From contig JAHFIK010000002.1 in assembly GCA_023246415.1 (NCBI GenBank), forward strand, positions 1 to 58,249: a DNA stretch of 58,249 bases. Reading direction: 5' to 3'. Positions 15,126 to 22,640 of the stretch are shown here, in pieces (position 1 is the first letter of the stretch; each line of letters begins with the position of its first letter). The position numbers and the translations under genes are program-made. Source of the stretch: Candidatus Uhrbacteria bacterium. Lineage in GTDB: Bacteria > Patescibacteriota > Patescibacteriia > 2-12-FULL-60-25. A model generated the notes under the pieces. The model saw only the letters and a program-made list of their open reading frames with translations. It made no database searches and was not told the origin of the DNA.

Positions 15126-16982
15126 ATGACTATCCATGAACTCCGTCAGAAATTTCTCGATTTCTTTAAGGAAAAAGGGCACGCCATTATCCCGTCGGCG
15201 CCACTCCTTCCTGAAAATGATCCGAGCGTGCTGTTTAATACCGCGGGGATGCAGCCACTGGTGCCCTATCTCAAAGGCGAAATCCATCCAATGGGAACGC
15301 GCCTGGCAGATGCGCAAAAGTGTTTGCGGACCGGTGATATTGATGAAGTCGGGGATAATCGGCACCTGACGTTTTTCGAGATGCTCGGAAACTGGTCGCT
15401 TGGCGACTATTTTAAAGAAGAGTCGATTGCCTGGTCATTTGAGTTTTTAACAAGTGATCGGTGGCTTGGTATTGATCCGAAGAAGATTTATGTGACTGTT
15501 TTTGAAGGAGATGCAGATGCACCGCGCGATGAAACGTCGATTGGCATTTGGCAGGCACAATACGAAGTGAAGGGGATAGCGGCTGAAATTGGCGTCGCTG
15601 AAAAAGATGAGCCAGCGGAGGTCGATGGCGCGCGCATCTACCTCTATCCGAAATCAAAGAATTGGTGGCCGGGAGCAACAGCAAAAGGGCTATGCGGGCC
15701 AGATACGGAAATCTTTTATGATACCGGTCTCCCGCATAGTCCGGCGTTTGGCGCGGTCTGTCATCCGAATTGTGATTGCGGTCGGTTCGTTGAGATCTGG
15801 AATAACGTCTTCATGCAATTTAACCGCGTTGAAGAAGGGGGGTCGCTTGAGGTCTTGCCGAAGAAGAATGTCGATACCGGAATGGGACTCGAGCGAACGG
15901 CTGCGGTCCTGAACGGATTTACAACGGTCTATGATCTGGATGTTTTTCAGGTAATTTTCCGCGAAATTGAGTCCCTCTGTGATAAGCAATACGGGAAGGA
16001 AGAGGCGGTTGATCGATCCATGCGGATTATCGCAGATCACGTCCGTTCGGCGACCTTTGCGATTGGGGATGGGATCATTCCATCGAATGTCCAGCAAGGG
16101 TATATTATTCGTCGACTTATTCGCCGCGCCATTCGAGAAGGTCGCCGGATTGGGATCACGGAGTCGTTCTGCGACAAAATCGCAAATGTCGTGATCGGCG
16201 AATTTGGCGTTCAATACCGCGAACTCGAAACAAAACGATCAGAAATCATCGCGGAACTCGTGAAAGAAGAAGAAAAGTTCAGCAAGACCGTCGCAAATGG
16301 GATGAAGGAGCTGGAACGGATCCTCGAGAAGGGCGTAATGACGAGCGAACAGGCGTTCATGTTGTATTCGACGTATGGATTTCCACTCGAACTTACGGAA
16401 GAAATCGTGCGAGAACGGGGAGGCTCGGTGGATCACGAGGCATTTATGGCCGAGTTCGAGAAACACCAGGAGTTGTCCCGGACCGCGAGTGCCGGAATGT
16501 TTAAGGGTGGGCTCCAGGATCACTCAGCGGAGACGACGCGTCTCCATACGGCAACACACCTCTTGCACGCGGCGTTGCGAAAGGTCCTTGGTGATCACGT
16601 CCAGCAGAAAGGCTCAAATATCACCGCAGAGCGGCTTCGATTTGATTTTTCGCATCCTTCCAAGATGACTGCAGAAGAGATCGCTGAGGTGGAACGGCTG
16701 GTCAATGGTGCGATTCAGAAGGATTTTCCGGTGACGATGGAAGTCATGAGCCCGTCTGAAGCGAAGGAATCCGGTGCGCTTGGATTCTTTGAACAGAAGT
16801 ACGGAGATCGCGTGAATGTGTATACCGTTGGAAATGATCAAACAGGGGTGTTTAGTAAAGAGATTTGCGGGGGTCCACATGTCGAACATCTGGGGGAACT
16901 GGGTGGGTTCAAGATCCAAAAAGAGGAGGCGTCGAGCGCCGGGATTCGTAGAATTAAGGCGATTATTGGGGTTGGTCATTGA
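15126..16982 (+). CDS. alaS: Alanyl-tRNA synthetase, minimal form
   Basis: Charges tRNA-Ala and proofreads serine and glycine. The class II catalytic core is at the N-terminus ('FNTAGMQPLVPYL', 'HLTFFEMLGNWSLGDYF'). The editing site is intact, with HTATHLLH and CGGPHVEH supplying the zinc ligands. At 618 residues it is far shorter than E. coli AlaRS (about 875). The beta-barrel insertion before HTATHLL is reduced to about 20 residues, and the protein ends right after the editing domain ('GIRRIKAIIG'), so the C-Ala/oligomerisation domain is missing. The start at 15126 matches the conserved MTIHELRQKFLDFF opening. Confidence 0.95.
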   Translation: MTIHELRQKFLDFFKEKGHAIIPSAPLLPENDPSVLFNTAGMQPLVPYLKGEIHPMGTRLADAQKCLRTGDIDEVGDNRHLTFFEMLGNWSLGDYFKEESIAWSFEFLTSDRWLGIDPKKIYVTVFEGDADAPRDETSIGIWQAQYEVKGIAAEIGVAEKDEPAEVDGARIYLYPKSKNWWPGATAKGLCGPDTEIFYDTGLPHSPAFGAVCHPNCDCGRFVEIWNNVFMQFNRVEEGGSLEVLPKKNVDTGMGLERTAAVLNGFTTVYDLDVFQVIFREIESLCDKQYGKEEAVDRSMRIIADHVRSATFAIGDGIIPSNVQQGYIIRRLIRRAIREGRRIGITESFCDKIANVVIGEFGVQYRELETKRSEIIAELVKEEEKFSKTVANGMKELERILEKGVMTSEQAFMLYSTYGFPLELTEEIVRERGGSVDHEAFMAEFEKHQELSRTASAGMFKGGLQDHSAETTRLHTATHLLHAALRKVLGDHVQQKGSNITAERLRFDFSHPSKMTAEEIAEVERLVNGAIQKDFPVTMEVMSPSEAKESGALGFFEQKYGDRVNVYTVGNDQTGVFSKEICGGPHVEHLGELGGFKIQKEEASSAGIRRIKAIIGVGH

Positions 16983-17008
16983 CCGTTCCTACTCAAGCCT
17001 GCTAAGAT
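16979..17008 (+). promoter_or_regulatory. Promoter of the infA-ribosomal protein operon
   Basis: TTGACC (16979-16984), 18-nt spacer ending TGC, TAAGAT (17003-17008): good -35 plus extended -10. The -35 overlaps the alaS stop codon. The leader to infA is about 37 nt and carries AGGAA upstream of the ATG. Confidence 0.7.
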
Positions 17009-17051
17009 CTTCCCACTTAATGAGCGAAAATAAGCGAATAGGAACCATCGT

Positions 17052-17282
17052 ATGAGCGCCGAGACACCTTCGACGAAGGAATTTTTAGTTGTCAAAGGGA
17101 TCGTTGAGGAGAATCTCCCAGCAACGATGTTTCGGGTCAGGCTCGAGAATGGACAGGATATTTTGTGTTATTTATCAGGAAAATTGCGAAAACATCGTAT
17201 TCGGCTGACCCCGGGAGATGAGGTCCAGATCGAGATCAGTCCCTACGATTTGACAAAAGGTCGCATTATCTATAGATTCTAG
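17052..17282 (+). CDS. infA: Translation initiation factor IF-1
   Basis: A 76-residue OB-fold protein that binds the ribosomal A site with IF-2 and IF-3 during initiation. The core 'VKGIVEENLPATMFRVRLENG' and 'LTPGDEVQIEISPYDLTKGRI' is standard. It has a short N-terminal extension (MSAETPSTKEF). It opens the ribosomal protein operon ahead of rpmJ, a common bacterial order. Confidence 0.95.
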   Translation: MSAETPSTKEFLVVKGIVEENLPATMFRVRLENGQDILCYLSGKLRKHRIRLTPGDEVQIEISPYDLTKGRIIYRF

Positions 17283-17312
17283 TCCGCTGTTGAAATTTAT
17301 CCACAGAACCCC

Positions 17313-17429
17313 ATGAAAGTCCGAGCCTCTGTTAAGCGCATGTGTCGCGATTGCCAAGTCATCCGGCGGAAGAACCGGGTCATTGTCGTTTGCGCAAAGA
17401 ACCCACGTCACAAGCAGCGGCAGGGCTAA
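17313..17429 (+). CDS. rpmJ: 50S ribosomal protein L36
   Basis: A 38-residue protein, MKVRASVKRMCRDCQVIRRK and onwards, ending HKQRQG. The zinc-binding CxxC-C-H pattern of the C+ form is present (MCRDC, VVCAKNPRH). It lies between infA and rpsM as in most bacteria, 30 nt after infA. It is short enough to be missed by length-filtered gene callers. Confidence 0.95.
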   Translation: MKVRASVKRMCRDCQVIRRKNRVIVVCAKNPRHKQRQG

Positions 17430-17537
17430 CTGTCCTGGCTTGAGTACGGTGGTAGGTGATTCAACGCTGTTCGGATCATCAACCTCCAATCTGAAGCCTT
17501 TCTAAAAACGATTCAGGCTGATTGGTCCCCTTACACT
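17430..17537 (+). promoter_or_regulatory. rpsM leader, candidate autoregulatory site
   Basis: A 108-nt gap before rpsM, long for this compact operon. In E. coli, ribosomal protein S4 represses the S13-S11-S4-alpha-L17 operon by binding a pseudoknot in the S13 leader, and the same gene order is found here. I see only weak pairing (GGTAGGTGAT with ATCATCAACCT) and cannot draw the pseudoknot, so this is a proposal from position and length. Confidence 0.3.
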
Positions 17538-17924
17538 ATGGCACGTATTGCAGGAGTAACGCTCCCAGCACAGAAGCGCATTGATATTGCGCTGACTTCT
17601 ATTTACGGCATTGGTCGTCCGACCGCCGAGAAGATTATCGCCTCGATCGGGATTGCCCCGGACGTCCGCGTGAAGGATTTGTCTGAAGCGCAGACGGATC
17701 AGCTTCGCGAGATCGTTGAAAAGGGTCATCGCGTTGAAGGCGATCTTCGTCGTGAAGTGCTCGGGAACATCAAGCGTCTGAAGGAAATTTCGTCCTACCG
17801 AGGGATTCGCCACATGAAGAAGTTGCCGGTGCGTGGTCAGCGGACAAAGACGAACAACCGGACGATTCGAGGCAATGTGCGTCGGACCATGGGATCTGGA
17901 AAGCGTAAGCTTGAAAAGACGTAA
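17538..17924 (+). CDS. rpsM: 30S ribosomal protein S13
   Basis: A 128-residue head protein of the small subunit that contacts the P-site tRNA and 50S bridge B1. It starts 'MARIAGVTLPAQKRIDIALT' and has the 'SYRGIRHMKKLPVRGQRTKTN' signature and a lysine-rich tail. First gene of the alpha-operon block (S13-S11-S4-rpoA-L17). Confidence 0.97.
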   Translation: MARIAGVTLPAQKRIDIALTSIYGIGRPTAEKIIASIGIAPDVRVKDLSEAQTDQLREIVEKGHRVEGDLRREVLGNIKRLKEISSYRGIRHMKKLPVRGQRTKTNNRTIRGNVRRTMGSGKRKLEKT

Positions 17925-17960
17925 ACTTGAGAATGAGTATTTTATTGTGATGATCATGCT

Positions 17961-18380
17961 ATGAGCGAACAGGACAAGAAAGAAAAAGCGCCCGCCCAAC
18001 CGGCGAAAACGCGAAAGAAGAAGGCGAAGCGCCAGGTCTCGACCGGGATGGTGTATGTTCAGGCGACGTTTAACAACACGATCGTCACCATCACCGATAC
18101 AGACGGAAACGTGCTTTCTTGGTCAAGTGCAGGTCATTGCGGATTCCGAGGTCCGAAGAAGGCGACGCCATATGCAGCGTCCGTGATCGTGAAGGATGCG
18201 GCTGAAAAGGCGATCGAACATGGATTGAAGGATGTGAGCGTCTTCGTTCGCGGAGTCGGTCAGGGTCGTGAAAGTGCCGTTCGTGCGTTGAACGCCCAGG
18301 GACTGAACGTGACGTCAATTAAGGATGTGACCCCGATCCCTCATAACGGATGTCGTCCAAAGCGACAGCGCCGCGTCTAA
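17961..18380 (+). CDS. rpsK: 30S ribosomal protein S11
   Basis: A 139-residue platform protein near the E site and the Shine-Dalgarno helix. The core ('VYVQATFNNTIVTITDTDGN', 'GHCGFRGPKKATPYAA', 'PHNGCRPKRQRRV') is typical. The first 28 residues form a charged extension rich in K, E, A and P, longer than in E. coli. It lies 36 nt after rpsM. Confidence 0.97.
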   Translation: MSEQDKKEKAPAQPAKTRKKKAKRQVSTGMVYVQATFNNTIVTITDTDGNVLSWSSAGHCGFRGPKKATPYAASVIVKDAAEKAIEHGLKDVSVFVRGVGQGRESAVRALNAQGLNVTSIKDVTPIPHNGCRPKRQRRV

Positions 18381-18387
18381 AAAAGGT

Positions 18388-19002
18388 ATGAAGATGAAAA
18401 TTACTGCAAAAATGTCTCGTCGCGAGGGGGTTAACCTCGATGGCCGCGACAAGATCAGCCGCATTCTCGCGAAGCGTCCATACGCTCCGGGTGTTCATGG
18501 TCCATCCAGCCGCACACGTCAGACGGACTACGGAAAGCAGCTTCGCGAAAAGCAGAAGTGCCGCAGAATCTACGGCATGATGGAAAAGCAATTCCGAAAT
18601 CTCTTCGAAGAAGCAGCGCGCCGAAAGGGTGATACGGGTGCCTTGTTCATGAAGTTGCTCGAATCGCGTCTCGATAACGTTATCTTCCGTTCAGGATTTG
18701 CAAAAACACGCGCCATGGCCCGTCAGTTTGTGGGGCACGCGATGTTTGATGTGAACGGCGTTAAAGTGAATATCCCGTCATACCGTGTGAAGGCAGGGGA
18801 TCTCATTACGGTTCGACAGACGAAGAAATCAAAGGGGCCGTGGAAGGAGCTTGCAGAACAGTTGAAGAATCACCAGATGCCATCCTGGCTGACGGTTGAT
18901 CCAACAGAATTGTCGGTGCGCGTCACCGGAGCTCCAACGGACGACGAGCTGAAAAATCAACCATTCGACGTCAAGCCGATTGTCGAATTCTATTCTCGCT
19001 AA
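18388..19002 (+). CDS. rpsD: 30S ribosomal protein S4
   Basis: A 204-residue primary 16S rRNA-binding protein that nucleates 30S assembly, and the translational repressor of this operon in E. coli. The S4 RNA-binding module ('ESRLDNVIFRSGFAKTRAMA') is clear. AAAGG lies just before the ATG. The start at 18388 has a second ATG two codons later (MKMK), so the true N-terminus may differ by two residues. Confidence 0.97.
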   Translation: MKMKITAKMSRREGVNLDGRDKISRILAKRPYAPGVHGPSSRTRQTDYGKQLREKQKCRRIYGMMEKQFRNLFEEAARRKGDTGALFMKLLESRLDNVIFRSGFAKTRAMARQFVGHAMFDVNGVKVNIPSYRVKAGDLITVRQTKKSKGPWKELAEQLKNHQMPSWLTVDPTELSVRVTGAPTDDELKNQPFDVKPIVEFYSR

Positions 19003-19023
19003 TCGTTCATTATTTCTTACGCT

Positions 19024-19755
19024 ATGGAGTCACTTCTTCTACCATCAAAAATCCGCTATGAGCGCGGTGAACGTCCAAATGAGGGCGTGTTTACGGTTGA
19101 GCCGTGTTCTCCTGGGTATGGAACCACGATTGGAAATGCGCTTCGCCGCGTGCTTCTGTCGTCACTTCCAGGCGCCGCCATCACAGCGGTGAAGATCAAG
19201 GGAGTCGATCACGAATTCTCGACGATCGAGGATGTGAAGGAAGATGTCGTTGAAGTCATTTTGAACTTGAAGTCCATTCGGATGAAGCTGTTTTCCGATG
19301 AACCGGTGAAGCTGTTCTTGAAGGCGTCCGGTGAAAAGACGATCACGGCGGCTGATTTTGAAAAGGATTCCCAGGTTGAAATCATGAATCCGACACAGCA
19401 GATTTGTACGCTGACGGATAAGAAGGCCACGCTCGAAATGGAGGTGACGATCGGTCCGGGTCGCGGATATCGCACGACAGAAGATCGCGTGAAGGAAAAG
19501 CTTGAACTCGGAAATATCGCAATCGACGCGCTGTACAGCCCGGTGTTGAATGTTTCGTATAAGGTTGAAGCGACACGTGTCGGTGAAAAGACGGACTTCG
19601 ATAAGCTCGTCTTGCGTATTGAAACAGATGGCACGGTTGACCCGAAAGATGCTGTCGATCAGTCTGTAAAAATCCTGTTAGACCACTTCAATCTCTTAGT
19701 GACGGTTGATGAGGGGGGATCTGAAAAAACGGAGGATAATGATGAAAATGTATGA
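19024..19755 (+). CDS. rpoA: RNA polymerase alpha subunit lacking the C-terminal domain
   Basis: A 243-residue alpha subunit. The N-terminal dimerisation and beta/beta'-binding domain is complete ('PGYGTTIGNALRRVLLSSLPG', 'TVDPKDAVDQSVKILLDHF'). The protein then stops in a short acidic tail (EGGSEKTEDNDENV). The usual C-terminal domain (about residues 250-329 in E. coli), which binds UP elements and activators, is absent. This is a clean stop followed by an ATGA overlap with rplQ, not a frameshift. Polymerase in this cell must recognise promoters without alpha-CTD contacts, which fits the strong -35/-10 boxes found throughout the window. Confidence 0.95.
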   Translation: MESLLLPSKIRYERGERPNEGVFTVEPCSPGYGTTIGNALRRVLLSSLPGAAITAVKIKGVDHEFSTIEDVKEDVVEVILNLKSIRMKLFSDEPVKLFLKASGEKTITAADFEKDSQVEIMNPTQQICTLTDKKATLEMEVTIGPGRGYRTTEDRVKEKLELGNIAIDALYSPVLNVSYKVEATRVGEKTDFDKLVLRIETDGTVDPKDAVDQSVKILLDHFNLLVTVDEGGSEKTEDNDENV

Positions 19756-20105
19756 GACATCGAAGGAAAGATAAAACGCTCGACCGCGCAGCCGGTCCAC
19801 GCAAAGCTCTCTTACGCGGACTCGCGACGTCCGTCATCCTGTACGAGCACGCAAACACAACGCTCGCAAAAGCGAAAGTGATTCGTCCGCTTGTGGAGCG
19901 ATTGATTACGCGCGGAAAAGTGAAGACGCTTGCCTCCCGACGGAAACTCGCGGAGTACTTGTTGGTCGAATCTGCCGTGAACAAGGTGCTTGAAGAACTC
20001 GGACCTCGCTATGCGAAGCGCGCCGGCGGATATACGCGCATCATCAAGCTTGGGACGCGAAAGGGCGATGGGGCTGAAATCGCACAGATTCAACTCGTGA
20101 AGTAA
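19752..20105 (+). CDS. rplQ: 50S ribosomal protein L17
   Basis: A 117-residue protein of the exit-tunnel side of the large subunit. 'MRHRRKDKTLDRAAGPRKAL' and 'GGYTRIIKLGTRKGDGAEIA' are diagnostic. It starts in an ATGA overlap with rpoA, so translation is coupled. Confidence 0.97.
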   Translation: MRHRRKDKTLDRAAGPRKALLRGLATSVILYEHANTTLAKAKVIRPLVERLITRGKVKTLASRRKLAEYLLVESAVNKVLEELGPRYAKRAGGYTRIIKLGTRKGDGAEIAQIQLVK

Positions 20106-20109
20106 ATAT

Positions 20110-20493
20110 ATGCCGTGGAAGAAACAGAAAGGAATGCCGAAGGTTGAGCGCAAAACGCTCGTCATTGATGCTGCCGGAAAGGTGGTTGGTCGCGTGGCTA
20201 CACAGGCGGCTCACATCCTCATGGGAAAACACAAGGCGACGTTCGAGCATCACCTCGACGGCGGAGACTGCGTCAAGATCTTGAACGCCTCGAAAGCGGA
20301 GTTCACGGGAAAGAAGTGGGATGAAAAAGTCCACTTCCACTCCTCCAACCGTCCAGGCGGAATCAAGCGCGTCTCAGTAAAGAAGCTTCGCGAGGAACGC
20401 CCGGATGTGATTATCGCGCACGCGGTGAAGTACATGCTCCCGAAGAATACGCATTTGACTGCACGCTTAAAGCGTTTGACTGTGACCGCCTAG
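20110..20493 (+). CDS. rplM: 50S ribosomal protein L13
   Basis: A 127-residue early-assembly protein of the 50S subunit, shorter than the usual 142 or so. 'VVGRVATQAAHILMGKHKA' and 'AVKYMLPKNTHLTARLKRL' mark the family. Its C-terminus ends soon after the last conserved helix. It is 4 nt after rplQ and 5 nt before rpsI; L13-S9 is a conserved pair. Confidence 0.96.
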   Translation: MPWKKQKGMPKVERKTLVIDAAGKVVGRVATQAAHILMGKHKATFEHHLDGGDCVKILNASKAEFTGKKWDEKVHFHSSNRPGGIKRVSVKKLREERPDVIIAHAVKYMLPKNTHLTARLKRLTVTA

Positions 20494-20498
20494 CCGCT

Positions 20499-21059
20499 AT
20501 GCCTACAAAGACTGAAGAAAAGAAGGCTGATTCAAAAGCCGAAAAGAAAACGCCTGCTGCAAAGAAGGTGGCTCCAAAAGCCGAAAAGAAAGCGCCAGCG
20601 GCGAAGAAGGCTGCTGTGAAGGCGGACGAAACGGTGGAAGAGGCGCCGAAGATGGCGGACATGAAGAAAGGATCGTATCTGAGCGCGATTGGCCGCCGAA
20701 AGGAAGCGATTGCTCGGATCCGGATTATTAAGAACGGGAAGGGTGCGATGACGGTGAATGGCCGTCCGGCAACATCCTATTTTACAACCTACGAACTTCG
20801 GGAAATCGTTCAATCACCATTGAAGGCGGTTGGTCAGGATGATGCGGTGGATGTGAGCGCGAAGGTTCAGGGCGGCGGACTTCGAGGCCAGGCGGAAGCC
20901 GTTCGTCTCGGAACATCTCGAGCGCTCATCCAGTTGAACCCAACATTCCGAAAAGCATTGAAGAAACTTGGATTTTTGTCACGCGATGCACGCGTCAAGG
21001 AACGGAAAAAGTTCGGACTTCGCGGCGCCCGTCGTGCCAAGCAGTGGTCGAAACGGTAA
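20499..21059 (+). CDS. rpsI: 30S ribosomal protein S9 with basic N-terminal extension
   Basis: The S9 core occupies about residues 60-186 ('YLSAIGRRKEAIARIRI', 'GGLRGQAEAVRLGTSRAL', ending ARRAKQWSKR). The tail reaches the P-site tRNA in known ribosomes. The first 58 residues are an added low-complexity segment of K, A, E and P with near-repeats such as AEKKTPAAKK and AEKKAPAAKK, similar in character to histone H1 tails. Last gene of the operon, followed by an intrinsic terminator. Confidence 0.96.
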   Translation: MPTKTEEKKADSKAEKKTPAAKKVAPKAEKKAPAAKKAAVKADETVEEAPKMADMKKGSYLSAIGRRKEAIARIRIIKNGKGAMTVNGRPATSYFTTYELREIVQSPLKAVGQDDAVDVSAKVQGGGLRGQAEAVRLGTSRALIQLNPTFRKALKKLGFLSRDARVKERKKFGLRGARRAKQWSKR

Positions 21060-21074
21060 TCAACAAGATATTCG

Positions 21075-21104
21075 AAACGAGATCGCATATGCGATCTCGT
21101 TTTT
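21075..21104 (+). terminator. Intrinsic terminator of the ribosomal operon
   Basis: A perfect 28-nt palindrome (21075-21102) with AAACGAGATCGCAT as left arm, ending in a run of five T (21100-21104), 15 nt after the rpsI stop. Confidence 0.85.
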
Positions 21105-21126
21105 GATCTCGGTGGTTCCTGTAGAT

Positions 21127-21156
21127 TTGGACGTCATTCAACGTACCCGCTATGAT
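21127..21156 (+). promoter_or_regulatory. Promoter of the glycan locus
   Basis: TTGGAC (21127-21132), 18-nt spacer, TATGAT (21151-21156). The ATG at 21165 is 8 nt after the -10 box, so the leader would be 0-3 nt. Confidence 0.65.
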
Positions 21157-21164
21157 TCTGTGAC

Positions 21165-22640
21165 ATGACAACAGGAAAAACGATCGCGAAAAATGCATCC
21201 TGGCTGTTGATGGCCACGACCGCGCAGAAATTTTTGGCGTTTGTCGCCTTTACAGCCGCTGCACGAATCGTAGGCGCAGAAGTGACGGGGCAGTATTTTT
21301 TTGCGGTGGCGATCACATCGACATTTGTTATCTTTGCAGATTTGGGGCTGACCCCGGTGGTCATTCGGGCCATGGCCGCGGATGTTGATCGGGGCCGGAG
21401 ATATTTGAGTGCGGTCGTCCGACTGAAGACAATCTTGATTCCGATTGCGATTGTGAGCGCATTGGTCTATGCGGGCATCCGCGATGTGAGTGTAACGGTT
21501 TGGCAGACGCTCTTTATCATGATCGTCGTGATGTCGCTTGATTCGATTCATCTCGCGTTCTATGGCGCGTTGCGAGGGAAGCAACGACTTTCCTTTGAAG
21601 CGATCGGCATGTTTATCGGTCAGGTGTTATCGACCGTTGTGGCGATTTCTGCCGCATTTTTGGGGTGGGGAGCGCCAGGACTGGCGGCCGCGCTGTGTGT
21701 AGCAAGCGCATGGAATGTCGGATGGTCAAAGTGGCAAGTGGATCGGAATGAAACGTCGCAACTCGCAGCGTCGCGGGAAGATGTCCGTATGGTCATTCGG
21801 CAAGCCGTTCCCTTTGCGCTGGCTGGCATCTTCGTAAAAATTTATTCGTACTTGGATACGATGGTGATTGAGGCGTTTCACGGAACGGCGGCGGTCGGAA
21901 CATATGCGGTGGCGTATAAAGTGACCTACGCATTTCAATTCTTCCCCTTGGTATTCGTTGCCGCGCTCTATCCGGCAATGAGCAATGTGTATGCAAAAGG
22001 GGACCGGAAAACGTTGACGGATGTGTTTGCGGGCGCGTTGCGGTTGATGGCGATCATCGTCGCTCCGCTTGCGGCGGGAATCTCTGCCATCGCGCCTCGA
22101 TTTATTCCGATGTTTTACGGAAGCGCCTTTTTAGGATCGATTCCTGCACTGTCGATTTTGGCGTGGGTGTTGATTCCGATCTTTTTTGATTTTCCGGTCG
22201 GCTCGTTATTGAATGCGTCGCATCGTGCGCATATTAAAACGATGACGATGGGGGTGGCGATGGTGATTAATGCGGTGCTGAACATCTTACTTGTGCCGGT
22301 ATTTGGGCCGGTTGGAGCAGCTATTTCAGGTGTCGGGAGCTTCACTTGCCTGATGATTGTTGGTCTGTTTTTCGCTCGGCACGATCTTCCGTCGGCGGGC
22401 TGGATGGCCTGGTTATTTATCCGAACGTGCTTGGTGGGTGGGATTGAATGGATTGCGATTCGAACGCTTGGTGCTGCCATGCCATTCGTCTTTGATGTCT
22501 TGTTTGGCGCGGCAATTGGTGTGGTTGGGTTGTTGGTAACGCGTTTATTAACGGTTGAGGATTTGAAATCCGGACTTGGATGGCTGAAGCGGAAAGTGGG
22601 CCGCTCAGAAGATCCTGAAGATGAACAGCTTCATGCGTGA
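21165..22640 (+). CDS. Wzx-type oligosaccharide flippase (MOP superfamily)
   Basis: A 491-residue polytopic membrane protein with about 12-14 hydrophobic helices, of the polysaccharide-exporter (MOP/MATE-like) type. These proteins flip undecaprenyl-linked oligosaccharide units across the membrane. The opening 'KTIAKNASWLLMATTAQKFL' and the segment 'AVGTYAVAYKVTYAFQFFPLV' fit Wzx/RfbX proteins. The charged tail (KRKVGRSEDPEDEQ) is cytoplasmic. First gene of a glycan operon with three glycosyltransferase genes behind it. A MurJ-like lipid II role is less likely given these neighbours. Confidence 0.85.
   Translation: MTTGKTIAKNASWLLMATTAQKFLAFVAFTAAARIVGAEVTGQYFFAVAITSTFVIFADLGLTPVVIRAMAADVDRGRRYLSAVVRLKTILIPIAIVSALVYAGIRDVSVTVWQTLFIMIVVMSLDSIHLAFYGALRGKQRLSFEAIGMFIGQVLSTVVAISAAFLGWGAPGLAAALCVASAWNVGWSKWQVDRNETSQLAASREDVRMVIRQAVPFALAGIFVKIYSYLDTMVIEAFHGTAAVGTYAVAYKVTYAFQFFPLVFVAALYPAMSNVYAKGDRKTLTDVFAGALRLMAIIVAPLAAGISAIAPRFIPMFYGSAFLGSIPALSILAWVLIPIFFDFPVGSLLNASHRAHIKTMTMGVAMVINAVLNILLVPVFGPVGAAISGVGSFTCLMIVGLFFARHDLPSAGWMAWLFIRTCLVGGIEWIAIRTLGAAMPFVFDVLFGAAIGVVGLLVTRLLTVEDLKSGLGWLKRKVGRSEDPEDEQLHA

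Noticed and set aside
17532..17537. TACACT as the -10 box of rpsM
   Set aside because: It touches the ATG directly, so transcription would start inside the coding region, and no suitable -35 lies upstream.
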